Assembly: GCA_002917075.1 (NCBI GenBank)
Contig: NTMA01000035.1
Location: 186,001-250,000, forward strand
Length of the DNA: 64,000 nucleotides
Origin: Hawksworthiomyces lignivorus
Lineage: Eukaryota > Ascomycota > Sordariomycetes > Ophiostomatales > Ophiostomataceae
Reading direction: 5' to 3'
Shown here in pieces: positions 11,641 through 23,380 of the stretch. The position numbers and the translations under genes are program-made. The notes beneath the pieces are model-generated. The model did not search any database, was not told the origin of the DNA, and saw only the letters and a program-made list of their open reading frames with translations. How positions within the stretch are numbered: the first letter of the stretch is position 1; the number at the start of each line of letters is the position of its first letter.

Positions 11641-12079
11641 AGTAAATGAATCGCATTACTTGGTCAAACTTTGATGGCTTTTTGTCTTTCATCTGTATTA
11701 AATAAAACTTTCCTGTATCGAGAATGAGCGTCATAAATCTGAACACCCAGTATATGTCTCATGGCTCGTGAACGTCTTTATGTCCCACGTTCAGCGTTCG
11801 CCTGTTACCGACGGTTTGAACCTAGTGATTCGACTCATAAACAATTATGTTAGCACCCAAAAAAGCATCTGGATTACGAAAAATGCAAAGGAAGATGACC
11901 TGCTGGTACTTCACGAGAATATTCCTTCTCGTGGTCGCAAATGCGTAAGATGATACTCCGCAGGGCCTGAATATTCCCATCATAGGCAGTTACATGAAGT
12001 GGATTACGTGGGTGATCGAATACGTCAATGCCGCGGTCAAGGACGTATATAAGGAACTGATCTAAACATTTTGTTGAAT
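11641..12079. other. Intergenic between convergent genes
   Basis: About 440 bp holding the 3' regions of the oxygenase and the kinase-like pseudogene. No gene or structured element seen. Confidence 0.5.
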
Positions 12080-13522
12080 TTAGGTAATGAACGGCCGTTT
12101 TGAGAGCTCATATTCAGCCTCCCAAAACTTTACGAGATCCACCAGCAAAGGACGTTCATTGGGATCGTTTCCCATACAATACATAACCATTCTCATCCAA
12201 CGAGGAGAGATGCTAGTTTTATCTCCCCAAGTGATCTGGACGTCGTTGGGGTGCTGAACTTCCTCAAAACCGTCACTTGTCTGACTTAAGAGCATCCACA
12301 TAGTCCCGCCCAACGCAAATACCTCCGCAAGCTCGGAAGCCTTGGGACAGCTTGCCTGCCACACCGGAAAGACATTCCAAACGTTGAATGTCTCTTTTCC
12401 GCTGCCCTCAGGCATATTTCGGCGTTCTGGGCAAGTGTATTTCGTATATTCTAGTTTCATAGTACCTCGTGATCCTTCACTGCCCCCCACGTCATTCACA
12501 TCCCACGTTCCGTCAGCTTCTGGTGCAAGCGTAATTGCCGGAGCGCCGCTCTGCTCCTAGTCAATGAGAGATAAATTGTCTTCGTCATCCACCAAGAAGT
12601 TTCCGGGCTTGATGTCCACGTGAAAGCTGTGCACGACATGATGCGTATAAGCGACGGCCAGCGACATTTGGAGACACCATCGAGCTTTCTACACCTGGGA
12701 AATGAGCGTGCCGCTTGAATTTGCAAGAGCAATGACGGAAGCAAGATCACCCTTCGGTAAGAAGGTCGATAAATGACCGACTAGCACCGGCTCACCGTTT
12801 GTGTCACGAATTGAGACCAGCATTTTCGGTGGCGACTTGATATTGGGATGCCTCGGCATGCTTGCGATCAAACTGCTAGATCGCCGCCACGTCTCCACCA
12901 TGACATGAGCGAACTGATCGTCGTCATCGTGGCTCAGCAGGTAAGTTTGAAAGTCGACACCCTTGAAAACGAAGATGGACGAACGCCCTGAGCTAGTTTG
13001 GACTTGTACTCGCTTGCAACAGCCTCTGCCGCCCATGGCCTCGAGGATAACGACATGTGAAATGTCGATAACAGGGGTAGGGTGGTCGTCTTGGGGCATG
13101 AGCTCGCTCGCTTGGATGCCGTGAAGAAGTTTAAGATATTCATCGAAAAGAGGTTCTCGAAAAGCGTTCCAGGTGACCTCCCCCGTTACGTTTGAGACCA
13201 CGTCGATCACCGTACCTGGTTCAAAGACCCTTGGCTCAGCGACGCAACTGGGCCAGACCTTAGCAATAGTAGACCAGATAGTGCTGCGCATAGCGCCTCG
13301 ATGCTTAAAAGTGAAGTTTATGTTAGATACATCTTTGTCATGGTAGCAGTTGACGATGCGAGCTGGCAGTGATTGCGACGGACTGCTGGGATCCAAGCAG
13401 AAACGAAAGATGAGTGCCTTTCCTTTCCTAAGAGCTTGAGCATAGACAATTTTCTCGTCGTCGTCGCCCCAAATAGTATCAGGGATAACATTGAGTACTA
13501 AAAGAGACTGCGCCCCGTCCAT
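12080..13522 (-). pseudogene. Protein-kinase-like gene disrupted by two in-frame TAG codons
   Basis: One continuous minus-strand frame of 481 codons runs from ATG 13522 to TGA at 12080, interrupted by TAG at 12691-12689 (codon 278) and TAG at 12559-12557 (codon 322). Between and after the stops the translation stays kinase-like: the catalytic loop H301-x-D-x-KPGN308 lies between the stops, LID immediately before the second stop corresponds to the DFG position, and the C-lobe (ELAEVFALGGTMWML, later NDPNERP) follows. The N-terminal 277 residues resemble the upstream regulatory part of fungus-specific kinase-like proteins. Because the catalytic loop lies between the stops, no intron can remove both without deleting it. 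The missing codons were probably Gln and Trp (CAG and TGG), both C-to-T/G-to-A changes. I read it as a recently inactivated gene; the rest of the frame has not decayed. Confidence 0.75.
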
Positions 13523-16077
13523 GATCAGTGAGGATTCATGAGTGTAGATGAGGACGCTGGCTTACGTCTGCTACAGAAGCGTTGGAATTCGGTAGAGTTG
13601 GGTGCTAGGTTCACCGCTGCCAGGTATCACCGTTTGCGACTGGTGAAGAAACTGTCAGCGAGAGACAAGGCTGAGATCTGTTAGAAAATACTGCAATAAT
13701 TCGTCATGAGGTCAACGCTTGCTTCCTACAAATGGGATAGATTTAGCACGCTTCAGAGCCCCCCCCCCCCATAAAATGAAAAAAAAAAAAATACTAGAGC
13801 ATAATTAATGAAGATGCACACGCAGGACTCATCACTTGAACTATCTTCATTAAAGTACCAAGCGACAAATTTCATTCTTGCATGAAGCAAGTGCCGTACG
13901 ATTTAGCCCCCATGAGGCGCAAGAAGAGGACCATCAGTGAAGGCAGTCAAGGATAGCAGAGATCAGACACCTACGGCGAGCCACAAATATCTAGCCACTA
14001 TTAACTCATACAGCAAAATGGGCATTGAATCAGGTGTATAAGAGATATTAGATGAAAGGTAGAAAATAGCCATAGGAACAGCTAGAAGAGAAGCCCCTCT
14101 AATAGTACGTACAGTGTCGGCATACTCCGTACACCATATCAAGTGATTTACATGCGACTGTTGAGATGTTAAAGGTTTAGTCTGACAAACTCAACTGTGA
14201 TTAAGCGTTGCTGAACGTGAGGTGCATCCAGAACAGCCTCGGACAAACCTCAATTGAGGGATAAAAATAATACTGAGGTTCACGAGTATATAAGAAAACA
14301 CATCTTAATATATAGGATGTCGATCAGTTGCTTCCGCTTATTCTAAATAGTGACCTATATGAACTACTATTCCTATATCCCTATTTCACGCGGCCATTAT
14401 CGATTCACGGACCATGTTTGATGCCAACACGCACGCCCTGCTCAACTCTATCATTTAATTGGCTTAGGTTCACATACTTCAGATTGATTCAAGTTTAGAT
14501 CAAGGAGCACGTACAAACTCCTGTATTGCTATAACACCCGCAATAACCGCTACTACAGATACTTCGACAAGCACTAGAAAGAGCTTGTAACTCGAGTCTA
14601 ATGCGCTACGTTTGAGGAGAATGACACCTGCTTTGAGGTTTCTCTTCAAGGGCTCAGAGCAATAGGTTTGAAGCGCGTTTTGTTAAGTGATGCCACTAGG
14701 CCATTGTACCAGTACAAAAAGGATCAATCCCCTTAGACACATGTAACAGTACCTTATAACTTAACACGTTTTACATATGTCATTGTCCTACTAGTCAATA
14801 TCATGCCAAACTGCACATCATAGGTTAGTCAATCCACATGTGTAAGCTCTCCTTTATCGAATACAACACCAAAACAATGAAGTATATACAACCTTTATAT
14901 ACCACAACCGAGTATTTTTTTTTTTTTTTGTTCTCGACAGTTATATCAACCATTGTCACTTTTCTTGGTGGCTCGAAGCTTGCTATTTCTGCCTACCAAC
15001 CTTCAGGCAGCAATACCATTGAGTTGACTGCGTCTAGGTAGAATGGAGGAGCGAGGATATTTCAAGTCGGAAGCTTCTAAAGCCAAACGACAGCTCGTTT
15101 GGTTCACATGACGTAGATAAAGTAGTTACCAGCGACTAATTGTAGTATCTTAACCATCGACTTAGAATAAGGCGGTGTCCATGCTACAGCTGTATGTATC
15201 GGCGAAGCGGTGTGATTCTCCGAATCGGGCAAGGGACTCTAGCACGTTCTATAAGCGAAGAAGATGAGCGGTATTATGATTCGGTTTAAATGTATCTACC
15301 GGCTAGTTCGCTTCTCAAGTAACAAGCATGCAAAAAGGACAATGTGCCAAGTAATGATCTCCGGCATATTTTAAAGAACTTCAGATCGTCATAAACTTTC
15401 AAGCGTGACTAGCCGCCCGTCAAGGTACCTTGGAGTGATTATCTCGGGTTTAAATTGTAACATGTTCAATAATACTAGGGACAAAAAAAACGTGGAGGAC
15501 AAATCTACATCCGGATATCACGGGTATTTCGGTCACTACACAGCCGATCTCCAGCGATGCCCACAATCGAGTGGCATGTGCTCGAAATTCCCTTTTGTAC
15601 ATCCTAATAAAATGTCAGTGACAGCTGTAAATCGCCTTGAACTGCATGATTTGATCACGAGTTTCCAGATATGGAGCTGAAATGTTTCTGATTGGCAACC
15701 AGAACACTGAAATCATGCATGCAATTGCCGGATTGTGCTTTGACTGCCTTTGGTTCGCCTGAAAAGTCAAGAAGTCTGGTATTTAAAATTTGTATTCAAT
15801 AGCTGTATGTGATATTGCTGTGCTCACGACGCCGACACGGAATGTATACTTCTTTTTTCCTTGGTGTTTATCCTCCTATCTATTCTTTGCTGGATAGCAC
15901 TTGGTAAAGTTTTAATAAGGTTTAATCGTACGACTTGGAAGGTCTATATAATGCATTGCTTCGACCCTGAAATCAACCTTGGTTGCTATATGCTTTCCTG
16001 TCATCTTTTTAGACAATGCGTCTAGCCGCTCGCACTTGTTTTTCTCAAAAGTATTAATCACATTTCAAATATACGCG
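13523..16077. other. Long AT-rich intergenic region, no gene seen
   Basis: 2.55 kb with no convincing coding frame on either strand. It holds a 12-bp C run directly followed by a 13-bp A run (13759-13791), a TACTCCGTAC motif at 14123-14132, and a T run at 14916-14929. A TATA-like TATATA at 15945-15950 lies about 130 bp upstream of the opsin-like gene. The composition suggests old decayed sequence, but I cannot identify a transposon. Confidence 0.45.
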
Positions 16078-17197
16078 ATGCCTGCAAATAAGAATGAAGC
16101 ACTCAGGGTTAATCCCTTTATCGTCAATGGGCGGACTGTTGACATTCATATCACTACCAATGCCTCAGACTGGTATTGGGCAGTCATGTCGGTGATGGGC
16201 ACTACCATGTTGGTCGTGTTGGGTACTGGCCTTTTGAGGCGGCCCAGCGACCGTATATTTCATTACATCCTAGGTGCTGTTGCCTTCATCGCCATGGCTG
16301 AACACTACAGCATGGCTGCAAATCTAGGCTGGGTGCCTATCGACGTCGAGTGGCAACGCCCTAATAACGAGTTGGTGGCCGGAGTAAACAGACAGATATG
16401 GTGGGTGCGGTACTGTGGGTGGTAAGTCTTACTCTTCCGCCTTGGCTAGTTGAGCTCGCGAGCTTTGTGGCTGTAACTGACGATGCAGGTTTTTGATCTG
16501 GCCACTTCTGTCTCTCGCCGTTCTTCTGACTACCGCCGCCCCTAGTGTTCACATTCTGTGGACTTGTTTTCTGAGTGCCACAATGGCCATTTTTGCGGAA
16601 GTTGGAGCTTTGGTGCGCACAGAGTATAAATGGGGTATGTTTTATCTGTTTTGAAATCTCCAAGTGTGGTTGGGCTGCTTTGCTTCTATTTTGAATTCAA
16701 ATCTTGCTAATCTTCTTGTACGCCACAAAGGCTATTATGGATTTTGGATTTGGTCATGGCTTCTTATTGGATACCACTTAGTCTACGTCCCTCTCCGTTT
16801 CACCAACAACTTGGGCAGAGAAATTCGCTTCACGCACTTGATATCAGCTTCGTGGGTATGGTTTCTGTGGATGTGTTATCCAGTATGTTGGGGTATCAGT
16901 GAAGGCGGAAATGTCATCTCACCAGCATCCGAGTTTATTTTCTACGGTATCCTCGATTGCTGTCTGATTCCCATCACAAGCGCGTTCTTCCTTGCCGCTC
17001 ACTGGCACATTAATCCCGCACGCCATGGGCTCTACATTCGCACATACGACGACCCAATTGCATCAACTAACGGACGTGCTACCGAAAAAGAGCCTGCCGT
17101 AGGACCACAAGGAACCAATGGCCATGATGTCTCTTCGCCCGCTGCTGGAGGCGATGGGGTCCTCGTCCCGGACCAGGCGGCAACAACTCAAGTTTGA
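16078..17197 (+). CDS. Opsin-related seven-helix membrane protein (HSP30/YRO2/MRH1-type), no retinal lysine
   Basis: Three exons (16078-16421, 16489-16634, 16731-17197) give 318 aa with seven hydrophobic helices in the microbial-rhodopsin arrangement: short hydrophilic N-terminus, SDWYWAVMSVMGTTML as helix 1, IFHYILGAVAFIAMAEHYSMA as helix 2, GVNRQIWWVRYCGW leading into helix 3. Aligned by motif to bacteriorhodopsin, the proton acceptor Asp85 is G114, the donor Asp96 is A125 and the retinal Lys216 is I243 (helix 7 FYGILDCCLIP), while D239 matches Asp212. It therefore cannot bind retinal or pump protons as classical opsins do. It belongs with the fungal opsin-related/heat-shock 30 group, whose members are plasma-membrane stress proteins. 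The C-terminal 60 residues are hydrophilic. A start at 16078 is preferred over the upstream TTG-type frame. Confidence 0.88.
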
Positions 17198-18487
17198 CGT
17201 AAAGTATAACTTCTCCTACAGGCGGAGACATGGCAGTTACAAGCCAAGCGAGAAAAAATTGGGAAAATAATATTTCCTATTTGGCTTGATCTCTTATCTT
17301 GACCTCATGTATTGACGAACCAGAGGTCAGTGGCTTACCATCACGGTGTCTGAATTTCACTCGCAGTTCCCCAACAGCTAAGGCTGTGTTTATAAAAAAG
17401 AAAAAGAAAAAAAAATAAGTAGCTCACGTCTTCTCTTTCTGTCATACCTTTTGTTGTTTCTCCTTCTGCTGTTTTAATTCTCTTCCTTAAGAAAGTTCGG
17501 AAACGATTGCCTCAAACAAGGTAATGTTACATATGACACCACATAATATGTCATTTTAGTCTACTAAGCATTAATATATTTGAAATTACCTGTGTTTGCT
17601 ATGTAAAACACAAAGCCTATTTTTTTCTTCATGTATCTAATCTGCAAGGTTTATTCTGTATCTAAGTCGGACCATGATTGTCTAGTTGAAATATACCACG
17701 CCATCAGCTATTCACTAACTGGTGATCTGATAAGCTAAAGCAGATAATAGAAAGAAAAGCAAACGAACCGTTGCACTTTGTAGGAAGCATTTTTAACAAA
17801 TTTGATTGGGCATAGTCATGTTCGCAAAAGTGACGCAGACTGTGCCGGGAGAGTCGGCCATGGAAGACAGCTTGACGCTTCAACGGATGGCATCAACAGC
17901 ATGACTTACCAGTCTCCCAGGCAATATTGTAGATGAAAGTGCGGTCAAAGTGTCCAACTGCCAATAGATCTGCACCTCGATGCCATTGTCGTGAAAATTG
18001 AATTCATATTACTCCGTATGCACAGTAAAATGAGGAGAGTATTTGCCATATTAGCCAATAAAATCCACTTTTCGCAAACCTAGCTTTCGGTACTCCCCTT
18101 CGCGGAAGCAAATGACCTCTACGAAAGGGCCGTGCGTTTCGGCCGCAAGACACTAGACTCCTCCGGCATACCCGCCCGTTCCACAAGTACCGGCGCTGCA
18201 TGTACTAGTGTACTAGTCATGTCATTGTCTCGATGTGTCGAGAATAAATTCTTTCAAAACTAGACCACATTTCAGATGCACTAGGCAGTTGCATGACGTC
18301 ATATTTAATGACTCTGTTGTTCAATGTTTTTGAAAGTTTTACAAGCTATGTGTAGCATATGAGGATAGCTAGCAGAGGAGGAATATAAAAATCTTCAGAA
18401 TAGGCTATTTCTTTGTTCGAAATACACGAGTTTTCTCGTAGAATGTATTATTGCTTCATTGTTTAAGTGATTCAGATCTAATTCACT
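17198..18487. other. Intergenic, AT-rich, no gene seen
   Basis: 1.3 kb of spacer with an A-rich tract at 17395-17417 and a TACTCCGTA motif at 18010-18018. The minus frame at 18004-18201 lacks domain signal and is not called. Confidence 0.45.
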
Positions 18488-19457
18488 ATGACCGGGAAGC
18501 ATACAAGACACTTTGAGGCTTTGCACCACTTCACAGAGCACTGCAAATTCCGAGAAGACTATCGGGCACGCTTACCGGGTTGGACATATCGTTTTACCGG
18601 CTTCAAGCCATATGGAACCGAGCCACCTTATGATCCCCTCCCATTTCCTCCATTTTCATGGCTGCGACACATCCCCATGGAGCTGGAGGTGTGTCTCTTC
18701 ACTTGGATAGGCTCATTCGGTGGCATCCTCCTAATTGAAGCAATCATGACTAATGGTGCATTTTGCACTGTCTATCACGCTCCTATTATCATCACGTCTT
18801 TTGGTGCATCTGCCGTTTTGCTCTTTTGTGCTATCGAGTCCCCGTTAGCCCAGCCGCGCAATTTTGTACTCGGCCACTTTGTCTCCGCCTTGGTCGGAAC
18901 TTGTATCACTCGCCTCTTTGTGCGCAACCCAAACTATCATCCCTTCATTGACGAGGGTGGCTTTCATGCCAATGCCTTTGTCAATGGAGGCCTCTCTATG
19001 GCAACATCAGCCGTGGCCCAATTCTTAATTGGCGCTGTGCATCCACCGTAAGGCTACTTCTTCTTATTATTGTCTTGAGTTCGATGTTAACTAGTTGCAT
19101 TGTATCCGTCGCAGAGCTGGTGCTACGGGTTTAAATGCAGCCGTCCAGAGCGATGTTATCACCTTGTCATGGCGCTATTTGCCGACCGTTCTTGCTTCTT
19201 CGCTCATCATGCTAGGCTGGGCTGTGCTGGTCAACAATCTAGGACGACGCCGCTATCCGGTTTACTGGTGGAGCGCTGGAAAGAAATTTGTCTCGGCGAC
19301 TAAGTTGGAGCAGCGCAGAGAACGTGAACGCGAGCTTAGAGAAGTTGAAACCGGCTTGCGGGAGACGGAAGGAGAGGCTTTTGACAGGAATGGTGATGAT
19401 AGCGCGGATAGAGGAGACGAGGATGTAAATGCTAACACAGGACAAGGAGAGGTTTAA
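18488..19457 (+). CDS. HPP-family integral membrane protein
   Basis: Two exons (18488-19047 and 19115-19457) give 300 aa; the splice creates the diagnostic HPPAGATGL motif that names the HPP family. The N-terminus carries the fungal signature LPGWTYRFTGFKPYG, then four to five hydrophobic helices (TWIGSFGGILLIEAIM, ITSFGASAVLLFCAIESPLAQP, GHFVSALVGTCITRLF, and a late helix LASSLIMLGWAVLVNNL), and a highly charged C-terminal tail. HPP proteins occur in bacteria, plants and fungi; a plant plastid member transports nitrite, but no general function can be assumed for the fungal ones. The family call is secure and the substrate unknown. The gene stands alone on the plus strand. Confidence 0.9.
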
Positions 19458-20169
19458 TCTTATTACAAGATTTTGAGTATGTAACACTGAACTGTTTCCT
19501 TTGTGAAGATAAATTTTGTTCGAAACCGCTGCTATAGATTTTGTATCTTCGAAACTCTCAATTTAGAACAATCAAATATTATAAGAGACGAATCGACTCT
19601 TTTTAACCCTATAAATTAGGGGACGCCTTTGGGAGCTAAGTTCAGGTGCTGAGCAGTCTTGCGCAAGTGCTAGCCATCTCTATACAGGTTTGAACTGTCT
19701 GTGCCACATCATCAAAAATGGAAAAAAGGGCCTAGAATAAGTCCTGCTATAGAGATTTAGTGAAGTTGTTGTGCTTTGATTCTTTAAGCTTGGTCTTGAA
19801 AAGGCAGTAGAGATATCTTTGTATTTTCTAGAGGAGATATATCTGGACACTTCACTAATGAAATTTTGATAGTTTGTACGATTGTCATAAGCTTAACATA
19901 AATTTTGGAAGTATTTTAATGCGAAAAGAAGTATGACTAATGCCTTTCTGTAGGATCATTCATAAAGACTATTCTTTCAACCGGGACTAGTAAATGTTGA
20001 ATTCACTAACATATAAAAATAGTCACTTTTAAAGAATATGATTGTTGGATGTGTAAATGGCTTTAAGGCACTCGTCTTCGGCAGTATCCTATTTTATGAT
20101 GGAGAGTTAGGTGTGCGGTTATGAAACAAAGCGATACAAGTTAAAGTTAAACGCCATCGCTTTGTTTTT
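19458..20169. other. Intergenic between convergent genes
   Basis: About 0.7 kb, AT-rich, containing 3' flanks of the HPP gene and the amidase. No gene seen. Confidence 0.5.
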
Positions 20170-22119
20170 CTATCTTATATTCCTATCGATTATGGCCAGA
20201 GCCTCAAGACACTCTTCATCACGAAACCGTGGGGCGATGACTTGAATCGCAGTTGGAGCACCGTCAACTTCGCTCGCAATGTCTGTTGTGGTATTAGAAA
20301 AAAATAGTGACTTCGCGGTAAGGGAGGATTTATGGTCATACAATCTGGCTGGAATGCAGCCTCGCAGGGTACAACTCCAGGGTCAATATTTCTAGATGCT
20401 ACGCCGAAAGGAAGGATTCCTGCAGGGTACTGAATGGCGGCTGATTAGCGTTCTTGTTATCTGATCATGAATTTGGGATTGCCACATACATCAAGAACGT
20501 TCCAAACCCTAGCATACAAGGCATTCCCAAATGTGTCATGGGGCACGGCTGTGCTCTGCGACCCAGCAGTCAGAAGAACATCTAGATCGTGTTCTAGCCA
20601 GACCTTCTGCCAATTCTCCCGATAGGCAGCGCAAAGCGCGTCGAGCGACTGATGCTGGGAAGTTATGTCCAATTTAGGGTCAACCGGGCGGCTGTCACCG
20701 GTAAATGGATGTGCATCAATTAGCACTGATTTTACAAGCGGCTCAGCAGCCTCCTTGGCCACAGTCTCAACGTCGGGTTGACCAAGACCAAGCCACTGTG
20801 CAGAAATCCTTGCACCATAGGCGAGCGACCGGGCCGTGTTATAGGTAATGTGGACAACCGTGTGGCCATTTCTCTCCAGCGCTTCCACGGCGTCTTGAAG
20901 TGCACGGCGGATGGGAGGATGCAGCGGGTACTCAGGCTCTTCAGGAAGCAATCCGACAGTCAGTCTCTTGGTACTATAGGCAGGATCCGAAGTGCGCCAC
21001 GGCACATCGAAGGCGTTTGCGTCAAATTTCCAAGGCCGGGATCCAACTGTGATGCCCATGAACAGGCGCAGGTCTTCGACCGAGGTGGCCAGGGGACCTA
21101 TCGAAGGAACGAGTCCCCCTGGAAGAAAGAGCCGAGGAAACGGGACAATAGTGAGACCCTTTAGGGGTAAGCGTCCTGCAGTAGGCTTAAAGCCGTAGAT
21201 TCCATTACACAATGCTGGAACACGAATGGATCCAGCCAAGTCAGTTCCAACACCGAGAATGGAACCGCGAAAGGCTATCAGCGCTCCCTCGCCACCAGTA
21301 GAGCCACCCGCGGTCAAAGTCGTCCTGTGTGGATTCAACGTCCTCCCGAATATATTGTTCTCGGAATCCATAGTCTACAATTGCTTTAGCAGACACAATC
21401 GCATATTTGCTGTCGTGAAAGCCACATACCATCATGGTTTGCGGGACGTTGGTCTTGCAATAAAGGACAGCGCCAGCCTCAAGTAAGATCTCAACCATAG
21501 CTGCATTCATATTCTCGGGCTTCTTTTTTAGGGCCTCTACAAAGCCAACTGTTGAATAGCGTCCTTTGAGCGAGTACATGTCCTAGTCTGCTGTCAGAAC
21601 TAGAATTTAGCTGAGTGAAAATAAGCGCGAGAGTACCTTGATACTAATTGGTAGGCCATGAAGCGGTCCTACGACTTTGCCATTTTCTGCATAATATTGA
21701 TCCAGCCACTTTGCTCTTTCGATTGCCTCTGCGAAGAAGATCTCGGTTAAGCAAGACGTCTTGCCCTGTATTAGCGGCTAGCATTCGTCAAAGCGCGTCA
21801 TGAAGAGTCTAATGCGTACGAATTGTTGGGCAAGAGCAGCTCGTTTTGCAAATGCAACCGTAACATCTGCCGACTTCAGCTGGCCGGTGGCAAGAAGATT
21901 AAGTAACTGCACTGCTGTGTAGTTCTCCGTGATATCTAGCTCTCCGCCGGACAAGATACCAGATCTTCGTGCCACTTGCAATTTAATCAAACGTCCAGCA
22001 TCCTCGGTGCCGGAGCCACCCAGCTCTTGAATTTTCTGCTCAGTCAAGAGCCATTCCTCTGGAATCGCATTACGCTGCTTCTGCCGATGCTCAGCTGCAA
22101 TGGTTTGCCAACTAGCCAT
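20170..22119 (-). CDS. Amidase-signature enzyme (acetamidase / fatty-acid-amide-hydrolase type)
   Basis: Six exons on the minus strand (22119-21820, 21765-21637, 21582-21430, 21374-20490, 20429-20342, 20282-20170) join in frame to 555 aa, the normal length for fungal amdS-like amidases. The Ser-cisSer-Lys triad is visible: K143 at the end of GLPISIK, S219 in TAGGSTGGEGAL and S243 in GTDLAGSIRVP, with the spacing of 76 and 24 residues expected for the family. FKPTAGRLP follows. The C-terminal YPAGILPFG and APRFRDEECLEAL blocks are recovered only with the last two introns removed. The enzyme hydrolyses carboxylic amides to acid plus ammonia, often for nitrogen supply; the substrate is not predictable. 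A Zn2Cys6 regulator is transcribed divergently 1.26 kb away. No signal peptide, so probably cytosolic. Confidence 0.93.
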
Positions 22120-23380
22120 GTTTTCTAGTTTTATATGCAATTTTAGTATCAAGAACGCTAATGACAAGGTGAAAATAGCCAATGGAAAGACTTTTTTATG
22201 AATCGGAGAAGAGTTATGTTTGATCTGGCTTCAGTCGGTTCAGATGTTAGTTGGGAGTTTTGCTCTCTTTTATACACAATACTTAGAGACCACATACTAA
22301 CCATGCTTCTTTAATTCTAATAGCGAATACCTTGTCTGAGAATTAGCTGAGCCACTTGTGTATTACCCAAAGCGGTAGGTCGGGGCGACTGCAACGGCAA
22401 CGCTACATCAAAACTGCTTCATGGCAATTCTGATACGACAAGTGCTACTTTAATTGTGAGAGTAGTTACCTTTTATCACACATATCTCCGGAGAAATTGT
22501 CGAATGCGAATCGATAGACTGAGTCTACAAGAAGGTGGCCAACAAAGCCCATTTTCAACATAACACAGCATTCGGCAACCCTTCTTCTCGCTCAGTAGAC
22601 GTAAGTATCCGCTGTGATACTGATGGATCTTTCTCACGTCGACCAACGTGAAATACTCTTCTACGTGTATAGGGCTACGAGCTATCATTGTCGAGTCTCA
22701 GTCACTCGCACATTATAAATCTAAAGTTTTCTGATTGCCTTTTGACCGCATAAGGATGCTCTGCGGCGCCATAGCCTTCCTTTATGGTACTAGCGCAATG
22801 GAGATACAACTAATAGAACTGTGGGTACGGTGTGCAACCAGCCGGAGGGACCATGTATGAGATCCAGTAATCCTTTTTGCACGGCTGGCACCATATCCAA
22901 ATAACAATCTGCAGGAACACAGCATACTGAGAAATCGAAAGAAGTGAAATCTTTGATTGAAAATTTAGTTAGGAGTCCTGACAAGCGAACCCAGTACAGA
23001 AGTCGAAGATAGAATTAACCATTAAAATAGTGCTTGCTGTATTGGCCTCCTAGGTCAGGCTTGTCACTGAACAACACGAAATTTCCCTTTTCAGACTAAT
23101 GTCCAAATTTCGCCTTTCCTTGCTTAATAATGGTGCTGGAACCCGCTTCTCCCATGAGGTCACAGCACCTGTTAGCGCAATGGGGAAATTTTTTGTGCAG
23201 GAGAACACTGCCCACTTGAAATTAAGAGTCCACAACTGTGCCACGGATACTCAAAACTAGTGTCGAACAGCTGCAGTGACGTATGCTTGCACCCATGCAT
23301 TATACAGTCTAACACGTTCTAACATTGCCGTGACGGAGCGACATCTCAGGGTTTGCCTCTCATAGCAACGTCGTCAGCTA
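22120..23380. promoter_or_regulatory. Divergent intergenic region, amidase / Zn2Cys6 regulator
   Basis: 1.26 kb between divergent starts. No coding frame is supported. It may contain the promoters of both genes, and possibly binding sites for the adjacent regulator, but no specific site is claimed. Confidence 0.4.

Noticed and set aside
12080..12691. Intron that would remove the TAG codons of the kinase-like gene
   Set aside because: Any such intron would have to delete the catalytic loop between the two stops, which is conserved.
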